Shown: positions 1 through 7,308 of the stretch, in pieces
How the letters are laid out: every line of letters begins with the position of its first letter
How positions within the stretch are numbered: the stretch's first letter is position 1
Source of the DNA: an uncultured Eubacterium sp.
GTDB lineage: Bacteria > Bacillota > Clostridia > Lachnospirales > Lachnospiraceae
NCBI GenBank assembly: GCA_910586045.1
Contig: CAJUIH010000009.1
Span: 41,011 to 52,215, forward strand
Reading direction: 5' to 3'
DNA length: 11,205 nucleotides
Program-made: the position numbers and the translations under genes
The notes under the pieces: model-generated
Seen by the model: the letters and a program-made list of their open reading frames with translations, nothing else
Databases searched by the model: none
Told to the model about the DNA's origin: nothing

Positions 1-45
1 CTATCTGTCCTATCTGTCCTATCTGTCCTATCTATCCTATCTATC
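1..45 (-). repeat. 9-bp in-frame tandem repeat encoding Arg-Thr/Ile-Asp
   Basis: Five direct 9-bp units lie head to tail at 1-9, 10-18, 19-27, 28-36 and 37-45. On the plus strand the first three are ctatctgtc and the next two ctatctatc; position 46 onward decays. On the coding (minus) strand they read RIDRIDRTDRTDRTD. The period is a multiple of three, so gain or loss of units lengthens or shortens the TPR protein without breaking its frame. The array touches the window edge, so five is a minimum copy number. The three identical units next to two variant units suggest recent expansion. Confidence 0.9.
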
Positions 46-1439
46 CTGTTTGTATTTTCCTGCTTTGTTTTGCGTGCACCCGCCAGCATAGCCTGCTTCA
101 CCCGCTGGATTCCTGTTTCCATTGCCGCCGGCTGTTCCTGCATCTTCTGCCCTGGATCCATGCCCTGCACCCCTTTTTGAATCTTTTGTTCTGTTCCCAT
201 TCCTATAGTTTCCTGAGATTGCCCTACTGTATCATGACCGAATTCTGGCCTGACCGTTTGATTTTCCGCAAGCAGGCTGTCAATCTGTTCCTGCAGCAGC
301 ATATTCATGCTGGCCACAATCCTGCCTGCCTGTTCAATATCATTTGCGATCTCCCCGCCATCCTGTTCTGAGAAACGAATATCCCCCGTATCTTCAGAGC
401 CGTCGGATACCTGCGGGATCACATCCAGCAAACGTTCCATTAAAAACTCTGCCTGTTTGAGCATTTCCTCTTTTGCAGACAGCAGCCGTCCGGCATCCGC
501 ACTTTGTATCGCTTCCTGTACCGTCTTCTCCGTTTTTTCCCATTGGCTCATCAGTTCCCCGATGCTTTTCCTGCTTTCCGCTACGGGAATCCCTTCTTCT
601 TTTACCGGAATATAAGGATGTTTGATCCGTTTCTTATGTTTTGGCAGTGAAAAGTGCGGAAGCTCTTTTGGAAAATCGATAAGCTGGGATGTCGCTTCTT
701 CATCCTGATTCTTCTGATTTTGGGATCCTGACCGGACCGATTCTGCCGGATCCGGTTTTTGCGGTTCAAGCGGTTCTTCCGGCTGAACCTGAATGCGCGG
801 CTTTACTTCAATAATACCGGCCCTTTTTTGGCGAAACAGGCGGTATTTTTCCTCCTGCGTCCTTGTCAAAGGCTGGTAACGCAATTTTAATTCCAAAGCC
901 TTTTCCACATAAATCCCATCTCCAAACCATAAAATCAGTTCGTCACAGGCGTCTACACACTTTTCCGTCTGCCCTGCCTTATGATACAGCAGCGCAAGTT
1001 CATACGCCCATTCTTCAGAATATTCCTGTTCTTTCAGTTCTTCCAGAATTTTAATCTGATCTTCATAAGGCATTTCCTGCGCTGCCGTCATTTTATACTT
1101 TAATACATATTTCAAATTATCATGCGGTGCAATATCCACAAACTCATCATAATATTCCCTTGCATCATCAAAATTTTTTGTTTTAATCGCAATTTCCGCA
1201 AGACGGTATATGATATTCCTGCCGATCGGAGACTTATCGTACGCCATCAGCAGGATTTCCTTGCTGTGGTCGTATTGCCCCACCTGTTCAAATATTTCAC
1301 CTGCCAGCACAAGAGCATTCAAATTACGAATCTTTCGCCAGTTAATTGTCTCTGCGATCTCTGCAGCCGCATTATAATTCCGTACACTGACCAGTGCTTT
1401 CATCTCATCAACTTTTAGTTTAAACTCGTATTTATCCAT
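1..1439 (-). CDS. TPR-repeat protein with charged tail, C-terminus cut by window edge
   Basis: This frame is open from ATG at 1439 to the left edge (479 complete codons, no stop), so the gene is partial. Residues 1-190 are helical and read as degenerate tetratricopeptide repeats, with A/Y/L-rich helix pairs such as NYNAAAEIAE, EIFEQVGQYDHSKEILLMAY, KNFDDAREYYDEF and WAYELALLYHKAGQTEKCVD. TPRs normally bind other proteins. Residues about 210-265 are a Pro/Gln/Glu-rich linker, followed by a basic patch (PKHKKRIKHPY) and a long Glu/Gln/Met-rich helical region. The visible end (465-479) is an Arg-Thr/Ile-Asp tripeptide array. No signal peptide or membrane segment is visible, so it is probably cytosolic. 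The start is supported by a weak GGTGG five bases upstream and by a good promoter at 1523-1551, so the gene can be transcribed apart from the operon before it. The function cannot be assigned: any catalytic domain would lie beyond the window. Confidence 0.85.
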   Translation of the reverse strand, partial: MDKYEFKLKVDEMKALVSVRNYNAAAEIAETINWRKIRNLNALVLAGEIFEQVGQYDHSKEILLMAYDKSPIGRNIIYRLAEIAIKTKNFDDAREYYDEFVDIAPHDNLKYVLKYKMTAAQEMPYEDQIKILEELKEQEYSEEWAYELALLYHKAGQTEKCVDACDELILWFGDGIYVEKALELKLRYQPLTRTQEEKYRLFRQKRAGIIEVKPRIQVQPEEPLEPQKPDPAESVRSGSQNQKNQDEEATSQLIDFPKELPHFSLPKHKKRIKHPYIPVKEEGIPVAESRKSIGELMSQWEKTEKTVQEAIQSADAGRLLSAKEEMLKQAEFLMERLLDVIPQVSDGSEDTGDIRFSEQDGGEIANDIEQAGRIVASMNMLLQEQIDSLLAENQTVRPEFGHDTVGQSQETIGMGTEQKIQKGVQGMDPGQKMQEQPAAMETGIQRVKQAMLAGARKTKQENTNRIDRIDRTDRTDRTD

Positions 1440-1522
1440 GCCTGCCACCATCTATTTGTATAAAGATGCATTTTTATCGTAAAATATTCCATTTCCTATA
1501 AAAAACATCAAAATCCATCCTT

Positions 1523-1551
1523 AGTTTACCATAGCTGGCCGCTCATGTCAA
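1523..1551 (-). promoter_or_regulatory. Sigma-A promoter of the TPR-protein gene
   Basis: Read on the minus strand, a perfect -35 TTGACA (1551-1546) is followed by a 17-nt spacer and a -10 TAAACT (1528-1523, 4 of 6 matches), with TGG just before it giving an extended -10. Transcription would start near 1516, leaving a leader of about 75 nt before the ATG at 1439. It sits directly after the stop codon of the AI-2E-family gene. No convincing hairpin-plus-T-run terminator separates the two, so read-through from the operon may add to its expression. Confidence 0.75.
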
Positions 1552-1560
1552 AAAACTACT

Positions 1561-2868
1561 TCATTTATTTACCATATCATCCGCATATTTTCCATACCAG
1601 AGCCGATTACTGTCCGGTTCTACTCCTGTTGCTTCTATATAAACGTCCGTTTTTACCGGCATTTTCTTTTTACGCAGAAAATAATGAATCGTTTTTTGTA
1701 CGAGATAATAAATAACCGCAAATACCGGACACCCAAGCAGCATGCCCATTACGCCGAACATCCCGCTTCCGACCAAAATCGCAAACATAACCCAAAAAGA
1801 AGACAGCCCGGTCGAATCCCCAAGTATTTTCGGCCCAATGATATTGCCGTCTACCTGCTGTAATATAAAAACAAATATCACAAAATAAACAGCATAAAGC
1901 GGATCTTCCAATAAAATCAAAAACGCACTCGGAATCGCCCCGATAAACGGCCCGAAAAACGGAATAATATTGGTTACCCCTACAATGACACTGACTAAAA
2001 GCCCGTAAGGCATTTTTATAATCGTCAATACAATGTAAGCAATTATGCCGATAATCAAAGAATCCAGCAGTTTTCCTTTAATAAAACCGCCAAATACAAT
2101 ATTGCTCGTATGGAACAACTGGATCACCTGATTTGCGGCACGCGACGGAAGGATCGCAAATATGATCTTTTTGGACTGACCTTCAAAGTTTTCTTTTTCA
2201 CACATCGCGTAAATGGATACAATCAGCCCGATTACTACATTTTTAAATGCAACTAGTATATTGATTACCCCATTGGTCACGGAAGTGACATAATCTTTTG
2301 TCTGCGGCAGCAGCGAGTTTTTGAGCCAATCTTCCATAAATTCTACCAGCGTCATCAGATTTGTTTCAATCATATTTGTAATCTCGTGACTGCCAAACTG
2401 CCACTCATTCATATTCCTGATCAGCGTATTGATCTGTCCCGGCAGATTATCCATCAGACTCATAATATTCGCAGATACCTGCGGAATCACCATGGACAAT
2501 AAAGTAGCGATAATCAGAATAAATACGAGAACTGCCAGAATACTGGACACCGTCCGGATGAGACGGCGGAATTTATTTTTTCCGCCTCTCGCATCCACGG
2601 CTTTTAACAGGAACCGTTCAAAAAACATCATGACCGGATTCAACAGATAGCCAAGCGCAAGCCCGACAATAATCGGCTGCGCGATGCTCAGAAAAATGTT
2701 AATTCCATTTTTGATTGCCTCAAACCGGAACAGAATACAGACTACCAGAATGCAGCAGCAGAATACGATAAAAAATATAAGCCCCACTGCCAGATATGGA
2801 CGGATATTCCAATCGGAATCCGGTCCAAAATACTGCTTTGCTTTTTTTTCTTTTTCCGTTTCTTTCAT
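1561..2868 (-). CDS. AI-2E/PerM-family integral membrane transporter
   Basis: This 435-aa polytopic membrane protein belongs to the AI-2E transporter family (PF01594; relatives include PerM, TqsA and YtvI). Hydrophobic segments lie at about 24-48, 56-78, 106-128, 200-222, 268-284, 287-312, 322-337 and 357-395. Between TM3 and TM4 is the long amphipathic stretch (about 130-195) usual for the family. The family's late conserved motifs are present: NIIPFFGPFIGAIP (300-313) and QQVDGNIIGPKILG (337-350). Members export small molecules or ions (AI-2, indole derivatives, Na+/H+ in some), and the substrate cannot be read from sequence. It starts 16 nt after the stop of the hydratase gene, with GTGAGG eight bases before the ATG, so it is probably the last gene of the operon. 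The soluble tail (about 396-435) is charged and has no recognised domain. Confidence 0.9.
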   Translation of the reverse strand: MKETEKEKKAKQYFGPDSDWNIRPYLAVGLIFFIVFCCCILVVCILFRFEAIKNGINIFLSIAQPIIVGLALGYLLNPVMMFFERFLLKAVDARGGKNKFRRLIRTVSSILAVLVFILIIATLLSMVIPQVSANIMSLMDNLPGQINTLIRNMNEWQFGSHEITNMIETNLMTLVEFMEDWLKNSLLPQTKDYVTSVTNGVINILVAFKNVVIGLIVSIYAMCEKENFEGQSKKIIFAILPSRAANQVIQLFHTSNIVFGGFIKGKLLDSLIIGIIAYIVLTIIKMPYGLLVSVIVGVTNIIPFFGPFIGAIPSAFLILLEDPLYAVYFVIFVFILQQVDGNIIGPKILGDSTGLSSFWVMFAILVGSGMFGVMGMLLGCPVFAVIYYLVQKTIHYFLRKKKMPVKTDVYIEATGVEPDSNRLWYGKYADDMVNK

Positions 2869-2884
2869 AACTGCTGCCTCACTT

Positions 2885-5170
2885 TTACTTTCTGTTAAAA
2901 TTAATCAAACAACCTTTTAATATAATCTCCCGCTCATCGTCTGTCAGCTCGCCAAGCGACATATGAAATTCCCGCAGTCCGCTTTCTTTTACAGCATACG
3001 CGGTTATATCGGAAGCTTTTTCCTCAATTGCTCTGCGCACATCCGGCAGGAACAAATAATCTCCATTGGCAAACGGCAGTTCTCCTTGCGGAATCAAAAG
3101 CGGCAGCATTCCCCAGTTAATCAGGTTCGAGCGATAACGCTTTGTCGCGTATTCATTTGCGATATTTGCCCAGCCGCCCAGTACTTTCTGGCAGGACGCA
3201 GCCTGCTCGCGCGCAGAACCATCGCCCGGCTTTACTGCAAAAATCGTACTTCCAATCCCGGTATTCCTCTCATTTGCGTCAGGGAACTGTGTTAAAATAA
3301 CGTCAACCACATCTTTTAATTCCGCAAGCGCCTCATACGGCTGCCCGCCTTCTTCCCTTGCCTTTTCCGCTTTCTGAACCTCTTTTGCTTTTCCGACATA
3401 AGCCGGGTCTTTTCTGGACAAAGTAAATTCAGCCAATCCAAGCGGATTTGAACGGTAAGAAGAGGTTTCGCCCGATGGAATCAATTCATCCGTCGTCGTA
3501 ACCGGATCATGAATTTCCGAAACTACTTTTAAAAGCAGGTTGTCCGTCAAAGCAGGCATTGCCGGCCAATCCTTAATATTCGGACCCATTTTCACTTCCA
3601 CGGATGGATCCGCTTCCCCATGGCTGTCAAATACACGGTTTGCATAAATTGTCTGATCAAAGAAATATTTTGGTTTTGTGAAGTCGACGTCCAAATCGGT
3701 CGCTGCGGTCAGATACCCTTTATGAGCCGCCGTCGCCGCGATCGAACGAGCATCCATCAAAGCGACCGACGCAATCTGGCCGTTTTGTACCTTGGATCCC
3801 TCCCGGTTCGGGAAATTACGCGTAGAGTGGCGGATCGAAAAACCGTTATTGGCCGGCGTATCGCCCGCTCCAAAGCAAGGCCCGCAGAATGCTGTTTTCA
3901 TAACTCCGCCTGCCGCCATAATTTTCGCCGCTGCCCCATTGCGTACCAGTTCCATATAAACCGGCATGCTGGCTGGATATACGCTTAACGTAAACTCGTC
4001 CGCACCGATTCCTGCTCCATCCAATATATCCGCCGCGTCACAAATATTTTCAAAGCCGCCGCCTGCACAGCCCGCGATAATTCCCTGATCTACATACAGC
4101 TTTCCATTGCGCACCTTTTCTTTGAGGTTTAATTTTACAGCCCCGTTAAAGCTGACCTGCGCTTTTTTCTCACAATCCTCCAAAATATCCATCAGATTTG
4201 CGTTTAATTCTTCTATCGTATACGCGTTGCTCGGATGGAACGGCATCGCAATCATTGGTTTTATTGATCCAAGATCCAGTTCGATCATACCGTCATAATA
4301 GGCGATCCTGCCCGGATTCAACTCGGCATAATCTTCCGGGCGGCCGTGAATCTGATAAAACTCTTTCACCTGACCGTCTGTTTTCCAAATTGACGACAAA
4401 CAAGTAGTTTCCGTTGTCATAACATCCACGCCGATTCGGGCGTCTACACTGAGATTTTCAATGCCAGGCCCGACAAATTCCATCACTTTATTTTTTACGT
4501 AGCCATTCGCAAACACTTCTTTAATGATTGCAATCGCAATATCCTGCGGGCCAACCCCTTTTTGCGGCTTGCCGCTCAGGTATACGCCTACTACTTCCGG
4601 CATATGAATATCATACGTCTGATCCAGCAACTGTTTAACCAGCTCCGGCCCGCCTTCTCCCATCGCCATCGTGCCGAGCGCACCGTAACGGGTATGAGAA
4701 TCGGATCCTAAGATCATCCGTCCCCCGCCCGCAAGCACTTCTCTCGCAAACTGATGGATGACAGCCTGATGCGGCGGCACATAAATTCCGCCGTATCTTT
4801 TTGCACAGGATAATCCAAACATATGGTCGTCCTCATTGATTGTACCGCCGACCGCACACAAACTGTTATGGCAGTTGGTCAGTACATACGGAATCGGAAA
4901 TTTTTCCAGGCCGGAAGCCCTTGCCGTCTGTATAATTCCCACAAACGTAATATCGTGGGAAGTAAGCTTATCAAATTTGACCGCAAGATTCTCCATATTT
5001 CCAGACGTATTATGCTCCTGTAAAATCCGGTACGCGATCGTCTGCGTCCTGGCTTGCTGCTTAGTAACCTCTTCCCCTGTTTTCTTCTGAATGACCGCGG
5101 CCGCGTCTTTGGTATCCTCTACAAGTTCGCTGCCGTTTACCAGATACACGCCTTTGTCGTATAACTTCAT
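2885..5170 (-). CDS. Aconitase-superfamily hydratase (YbhJ-like), [4Fe-4S] enzyme
   Basis: This 761-aa protein has the full aconitase layout: a large Fe-S domain (about 1-500) followed by the mobile swivel domain (about 560-720). The three cluster-ligand cysteines of the superfamily are in place: C368 in AGCAGGG (the SCTN position) and C429/C432 in FCGPCFG. Other active-site signatures are SDSHT (156-160), RNFPNREGS (451-459), SAREQAAS (652-659, the SREHAA equivalent) and RYRSNLINWGMLPL (678-691). Length and these variant motifs fit the YbhJ-type 'hydratase' branch better than AcnA (about 890 aa) or AcnB, so citrate/isocitrate specificity should not be assumed. The reaction is probably a reversible dehydration/hydration of a hydroxy-acid in the cytosol. 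The start is firm: AAGGAGG lies seven bases before the ATG. That ATG overlaps the upstream gene's stop as ATGA, so translation is probably coupled. No citrate synthase or isocitrate dehydrogenase gene is in view. Confidence 0.9.
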   Translation of the reverse strand: MKLYDKGVYLVNGSELVEDTKDAAAVIQKKTGEEVTKQQARTQTIAYRILQEHNTSGNMENLAVKFDKLTSHDITFVGIIQTARASGLEKFPIPYVLTNCHNSLCAVGGTINEDDHMFGLSCAKRYGGIYVPPHQAVIHQFAREVLAGGGRMILGSDSHTRYGALGTMAMGEGGPELVKQLLDQTYDIHMPEVVGVYLSGKPQKGVGPQDIAIAIIKEVFANGYVKNKVMEFVGPGIENLSVDARIGVDVMTTETTCLSSIWKTDGQVKEFYQIHGRPEDYAELNPGRIAYYDGMIELDLGSIKPMIAMPFHPSNAYTIEELNANLMDILEDCEKKAQVSFNGAVKLNLKEKVRNGKLYVDQGIIAGCAGGGFENICDAADILDGAGIGADEFTLSVYPASMPVYMELVRNGAAAKIMAAGGVMKTAFCGPCFGAGDTPANNGFSIRHSTRNFPNREGSKVQNGQIASVALMDARSIAATAAHKGYLTAATDLDVDFTKPKYFFDQTIYANRVFDSHGEADPSVEVKMGPNIKDWPAMPALTDNLLLKVVSEIHDPVTTTDELIPSGETSSYRSNPLGLAEFTLSRKDPAYVGKAKEVQKAEKAREEGGQPYEALAELKDVVDVILTQFPDANERNTGIGSTIFAVKPGDGSAREQAASCQKVLGGWANIANEYATKRYRSNLINWGMLPLLIPQGELPFANGDYLFLPDVRRAIEEKASDITAYAVKESGLREFHMSLGELTDDEREIILKGCLINFNRK

Positions 5171-6192
5171 GTTATGTCCTCCTTAGATTTCTTTTTTCCC
5201 ATTAATTTATCCAGCAAAGATATTTTTTCATGCTTTGGTTCTTCTGTCTGATCGAGTTCTTCTTCATGCCAATGAAAGAAATCCGTATTCATTTTCTTTT
5301 TTCCTGTTTCTTCTATCACCGGATCCGCCGGTTGCGCAGCGTCTTTTTTTTCATCCGCGCTTTGCTGGCTGCTGTTTTTTGTATTGCTTTGCTCCGGATT
5401 TTCGCCGTCTTTGACGTCCGCCTTTTGATCCTGCGACGAATCCGCTTGTTTTTCGTCTGTTTCGGAATCTGCCGTGTCTGTTTTTTCTTTCGCAGGCGCA
5501 TTTGCTTTTTTCAGGGAGGAATCGATCACACCCTCATCCGGCAGCAGCGGATCTTCGTCTTCGTCGTTTTTTTCCTGTTCTTTTTCCAGCGGTATCCCCA
5601 TCTTGCGAAAATAATCTTCATTGATCTTGATTTCCGGCTTTACGGTAAAAAGAGATTCCACTGATTTTTCTTTGATTTTCTTTCCTTCTTTTTCCGCCCT
5701 CTCACGCTCTATTTCCCGGTTGCGTTCTTCGATCAGGCGCAGGTACTTCTCCGTATCCGCCAAAAGCTGGAGCTGGCTTTTTAATTCTAACTGATTTTCC
5801 CGGATGGTATTTCGCTGCCTGTCCATATTATCCAAAAAATCCTGGTACAGGCTGCTGACTGCCTCATCTGCCTGGCCCATAATCACATGAAGATGATTTA
5901 AAGCTTCTTCTGTATATAAAACGGATGCCGCATAAATATCTTCCGCCTGGCGGCTGGCATCCCATATAATTTTGTCCCCTTCTTTTTTCCTCTCACGCAG
6001 CGCACGGTCCCTGCTTTGCTGTGTCAGTTCATATTCATCCATAATTTCATAAACACTGGCATTCAGACGGTCGATCAGATTAAATATATCTGTTTTACTG
6101 ACAATAATCCGGTCCGTATCGTAAACCTCGCTTTTGGAAATCATAACGTGCATGTCCCTTAATACATGTTCGAGCTTGTCCTGTGAACTCAT
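5167..6192 (-). CDS. Acidic coiled-coil (DivIVA-like) protein of unknown function
   Basis: This 341-aa soluble protein has no enzyme motif. Residues about 20-60 form a short region (VSKTDIFNLIDRLNASVYEI) like the helical start of DivIVA/SepF-type or 'V-ATPase subunit H-like' Clostridia proteins. Residues about 50-170 are a near-continuous charged coiled coil. Residues 200-300 are disordered, rich in Asp/Glu/Lys/Gln/Ser. The tail holds a compact island, NTDFFHWHEEELDQ (302-315), and ends in a basic amphipathic helix, EKISLLDKLMGKKKSK (322-337), that could bind membrane or a partner. The start was set at the ATG at 6192: AGAGG lies six bases before it. The in-frame TTG at 6198 touches that same AGAGG, so it cannot use it. 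It lies 34 nt after the PurM-like gene and overlaps the hydratase start by 4 nt. A scaffold role is inference only. Confidence 0.8.
   Translation of the reverse strand: MSSQDKLEHVLRDMHVMISKSEVYDTDRIIVSKTDIFNLIDRLNASVYEIMDEYELTQQSRDRALRERKKEGDKIIWDASRQAEDIYAASVLYTEEALNHLHVIMGQADEAVSSLYQDFLDNMDRQRNTIRENQLELKSQLQLLADTEKYLRLIEERNREIERERAEKEGKKIKEKSVESLFTVKPEIKINEDYFRKMGIPLEKEQEKNDEDEDPLLPDEGVIDSSLKKANAPAKEKTDTADSETDEKQADSSQDQKADVKDGENPEQSNTKNSSQQSADEKKDAAQPADPVIEETGKKKMNTDFFHWHEEELDQTEEPKHEKISLLDKLMGKKKSKEDIT
5178..5184 (-). promoter_or_regulatory. Strong Shine-Dalgarno of the hydratase gene, inside the upstream gene
   Basis: On the minus strand AAGGAGG lies seven bases before the hydratase ATG (5170). 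It is embedded in the last codons of the coiled-coil protein gene. With the ATGA start/stop overlap (5170-5167) this suggests translational coupling with strong independent initiation. Confidence 0.85.
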
Positions 6193-6198
6193 TCCCAA

Positions 6199-6203
6199 CC
6201 TCT
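6199..6203 (-). promoter_or_regulatory. Shine-Dalgarno that fixes the coiled-coil gene's start
   Basis: AGAGG on the minus strand is six bases from the ATG at 6192 but directly abuts the in-frame TTG at 6198. Spacing therefore picks the ATG and trims two residues from the longest open frame. Confidence 0.7.
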
Positions 6204-6226
6204 TTTCTACTCGTCTAAAACATTCC

Positions 6227-7234
6227 TTACTCCAAATAACGGATCAGCTCCCGCTCTGTCTCCACAAGGCCAAGAAAAATGACATTTTCTCCCGCCTCCT
6301 CCAAATACTCCGCTGCACGCTCCGAATTTTCCTCTGACACGATCAAAAGCATTCCGATTCCCATATTAAATGTCTCGCGCATCTGCTGCATGTCAATGTT
6401 TCCATCCTTATGCAGCATATGATACAGCGGAGGTATCGTATCTGTCCTGCGTTTCACAACGGCACCATATTTCTCATGCAGCAGCAGGTGCAGCGCACGG
6501 TCGATCCCGCCGTGCGCAACCTGCACACAGGATTTTATCTCTATTCCGGATTCCATCAGCCGCTCCATACTGGCCCGATAAATCCGGGTCGGGCGCAGAA
6601 GCTGATCGCCCAGCGTCCCGCCCAGTGTATCATAATATACTTCCATAGTCGCTTTGGATAAAAATAACTGTTTGCGCGCCAGCACATATCCGTTATTATG
6701 CAGCCCGTCAGAAGCAAGCCCCATAATGATATCGCCATCCGCAAGCTGCGCGTCGCCGATTTTTTTCTTGCGGTCTACAATCCCTACAATAAAACCGGCT
6801 ATTTCATACTGGTCCAGCGCGTACGTATCCGGCAGTTCTACGATTTCGCTTCCCGCAAACTGGATCCTAGCCTCTGTGCACGCCTGCGCGATTCTTTCTT
6901 CTATCCCCTTGATTTTATCAGCCTTTGGCCTGACACAGGATATATTAACGTAAAAAAACAAAGGCTCTGCTCCAAGCGCCGCCATATCGTTGACACATGC
7001 CGCTACACAATCATATCCTATTTTATCAATTTTATCCATCTGCGAAGCAATATATAACTTACCGCTCAGACCATTTGTCTTTGATACCAGCGTCGGCTGG
7101 CTCATTGTCCGAAAACGGTCCAGCAATATTTCATTATGTAATTTTTTTAAACCAAATTTTTCTCTCAACTCTTCTGCCCTGCCTTTTCTATTTTTCAATC
7201 TCCCGTACCCTATTGACCATGACAGGCAGTTCAT
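6227..7234 (-). CDS. Divergent PurM/AIR-synthase-family protein, start uncertain
   Basis: From the ATG at 7234 this encodes 335 aa of the PurM/HypE/SelD ATP-binding fold. PurM-type signatures kept are CVNDMAALGAEPLFF (80-94), ASDGLHNNGYVLARK (174-188), LLRPTRIY (212-219) and TFNMGIGMLL (288-297). Others are altered: the DGVGTK loop reads TNGLSGK (53-59), GGETAEMPG reads GSEIVELPD (128-136), and HITGGG is reduced to AHGGID (240-245). These loops shape the nucleotide and substrate sites, so ordinary purine synthesis (FGAM cyclo-ligase) is doubtful, and no other pur gene is nearby. The start is unclear. The open frame extends to a TTG at 7270 with poor RBS spacing, and 7234 has only a weak GGA eight bases upstream. 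Residues before about 15 look non-coding (Cys/Ser/Trp-rich), while another frame there looks coding (see 7188-7283). The 3' end is firm (TAA at 6229-6227). Confidence 0.8.
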   Translation of the reverse strand: MNCLSWSIGYGRLKNRKGRAEELREKFGLKKLHNEILLDRFRTMSQPTLVSKTNGLSGKLYIASQMDKIDKIGYDCVAACVNDMAALGAEPLFFYVNISCVRPKADKIKGIEERIAQACTEARIQFAGSEIVELPDTYALDQYEIAGFIVGIVDRKKKIGDAQLADGDIIMGLASDGLHNNGYVLARKQLFLSKATMEVYYDTLGGTLGDQLLRPTRIYRASMERLMESGIEIKSCVQVAHGGIDRALHLLLHEKYGAVVKRRTDTIPPLYHMLHKDGNIDMQQMRETFNMGIGMLLIVSEENSERAAEYLEEAGENVIFLGLVETERELIRYLE

Positions 7235-7283
7235 TGATTCTATCCCGCAGCCGGCCGATACTGTGATCAATGCCTTTAGTCAA
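7188..7283 (-). CDS. 31-codon open frame: likely displaced N-terminus of the PurM-like gene, or a small leader peptide
   Basis: Between the DUF362 gene's stop and the PurM-like frame is a short frame, TTG at 7283 to TAG at 7190-7188. It encodes a charged amphipathic peptide that begins MTKGIDHSIGRLRDRI and ends VNRVREIEK. AGGA sits four bases before the TTG, and an in-frame TAG overlapping that AGGA bounds the frame upstream. Its composition (Arg/Asp/Glu/Ile, no Cys or Trp) looks protein-like, unlike the overlapping PurM frame. Its stop lies in a run of five A's (7195-7191). Removing one A would join it to the PurM frame as ...REIE-NRKGRAEELREK..., giving about 351 aa, close to normal PurM length. 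It may be a real frameshift, a sequencing error, or a separate translated leader; the sequence alone cannot decide. Confidence 0.4.
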   Translation of the reverse strand: MTKGIDHSIGRLRDRINELPVMVNRVREIEK

Positions 7284-7308
7284 TTTGTCCTATGAAGCTT
7301 TGGTAATC

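Noticed and set aside
1..45. CRISPR-like or intergenic satellite repeat
   Set aside because: Units are 9 bp with no spacers and lie in frame inside a long open reading frame; this is a coding minisatellite.
177..1418. Plus-strand open frames (177-371, 307-615, 863-1054, 1122-1418)
   Set aside because: They are antisense to the continuous minus-strand TPR frame, have no good RBS, and read as Ser/Phe/Cys/His-rich shadow protein.
1561..2868. Quorum-sensing AI-2 exporter as a specific function
   Set aside because: The family name is historical, members move different substrates, and no lux or lsr genes are present.
5230..5664. 144-aa plus-strand frame, Phe/Arg-rich
   Set aside because: It is the complement of the Lys/Glu/Asp-rich low-complexity part of the coiled-coil gene; its composition is explained by that alone.
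5167..6198. TTG start at 6198 for the coiled-coil gene
   Set aside because: The only ribosome binding site (AGAGG, 6203-6199) directly abuts this TTG, but is six bases from the ATG at 6192.
6227..7270. TTG start at 7270 for the PurM-like gene
   Set aside because: The nearest AAAGG is only two bases away, the encoded extra residues look non-coding, and another frame over the same bases looks coding.
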